NCBI GenBank assembly: GCA_017445525.1 | Contig: JAFSTZ010000125.1 | Coordinates: 1 to 5,542 of the forward strand | DNA: 5,542 bases | DNA from: Eubacterium sp. | Lineage (GTDB): Bacteria; Bacillota; Clostridia; Lachnospirales; Lachnospiraceae | Direction: 5' to 3' | Part shown: piece after piece, positions 4,943 to 5,542 of the stretch | Layout of the letters: every line of letters starts with the position of its first letter | Position numbering within the stretch: position 1 is the first letter of the stretch | Made by a program: the position numbers and the translations under genes | The notes under the pieces: generated by a model | Database searches by the model: none | What the model was told of the DNA's origin: nothing | What the model saw: only the letters and a program-made list of their open reading frames with translations

Positions 4943-5542
<600 letters not shown>

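Overview
The window looks like chromosomal DNA from a low-to-moderate GC Firmicute, most likely a Clostridia/Lachnospiraceae member. The reasons are a MecA adaptor with a long acidic linker, a Gram-positive-type TrpS, an orphan ECF S-component BioY, a secreted protein that joins a bacterial Ig-like domain to cyclophilin-like domains, strong AGGAGG-type ribosome binding sites and consensus sigma-A promoters with 17-bp spacers. No transposase, integrase, CRISPR array, rRNA or tRNA was seen.

Minus-strand half (1-4106). Read in the direction of transcription, this part starts with bioY (biotin S-component), which has a perfect TTGACA-N17-TATAAT promoter containing a GGTTAACC palindrome, a candidate biotin operator. 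Next comes a secreted 480-residue protein with a signal peptide, one Ig-like domain and two cyclophilin-like domains joined by Pro/Thr/Ser-rich linkers. mecA (ClpC adaptor) follows, with its own promoter, a 5'-leader hairpin and a clear Rho-independent terminator. tadA (tRNA adenosine deaminase) comes after, again with its own promoter. Last is the N-terminus of a membrane protein that runs off the left edge.

Plus-strand half (4107-5542). A divergent regulatory region with clustered GTTCGT/ACGAAC motifs and a 19-bp palindrome separates bioY from a rightward unit. That unit has a consensus promoter followed by two small ORFs (21 and 71 aa), each with a strong Shine-Dalgarno. The 321-bp gap after them holds a promoter-like sequence at the stop codon of the 71-aa gene, a 73-nt nested stem-loop with a possible pseudoknot, a second small hairpin and a weak terminator-like hairpin. 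Together these make a candidate small RNA gene of about 175 nt. The trpS promoter follows, then the first 192 codons of trpS, which is cut by the right edge.

Functionally these are mostly independent housekeeping units (translation fidelity, regulated proteolysis, biotin uptake, tRNA charging) with a few uncharacterised pieces. The least explained parts are the small-ORF pair with its motif-rich upstream region, the candidate structured RNA and the tandem cyclophilin-like secreted protein.
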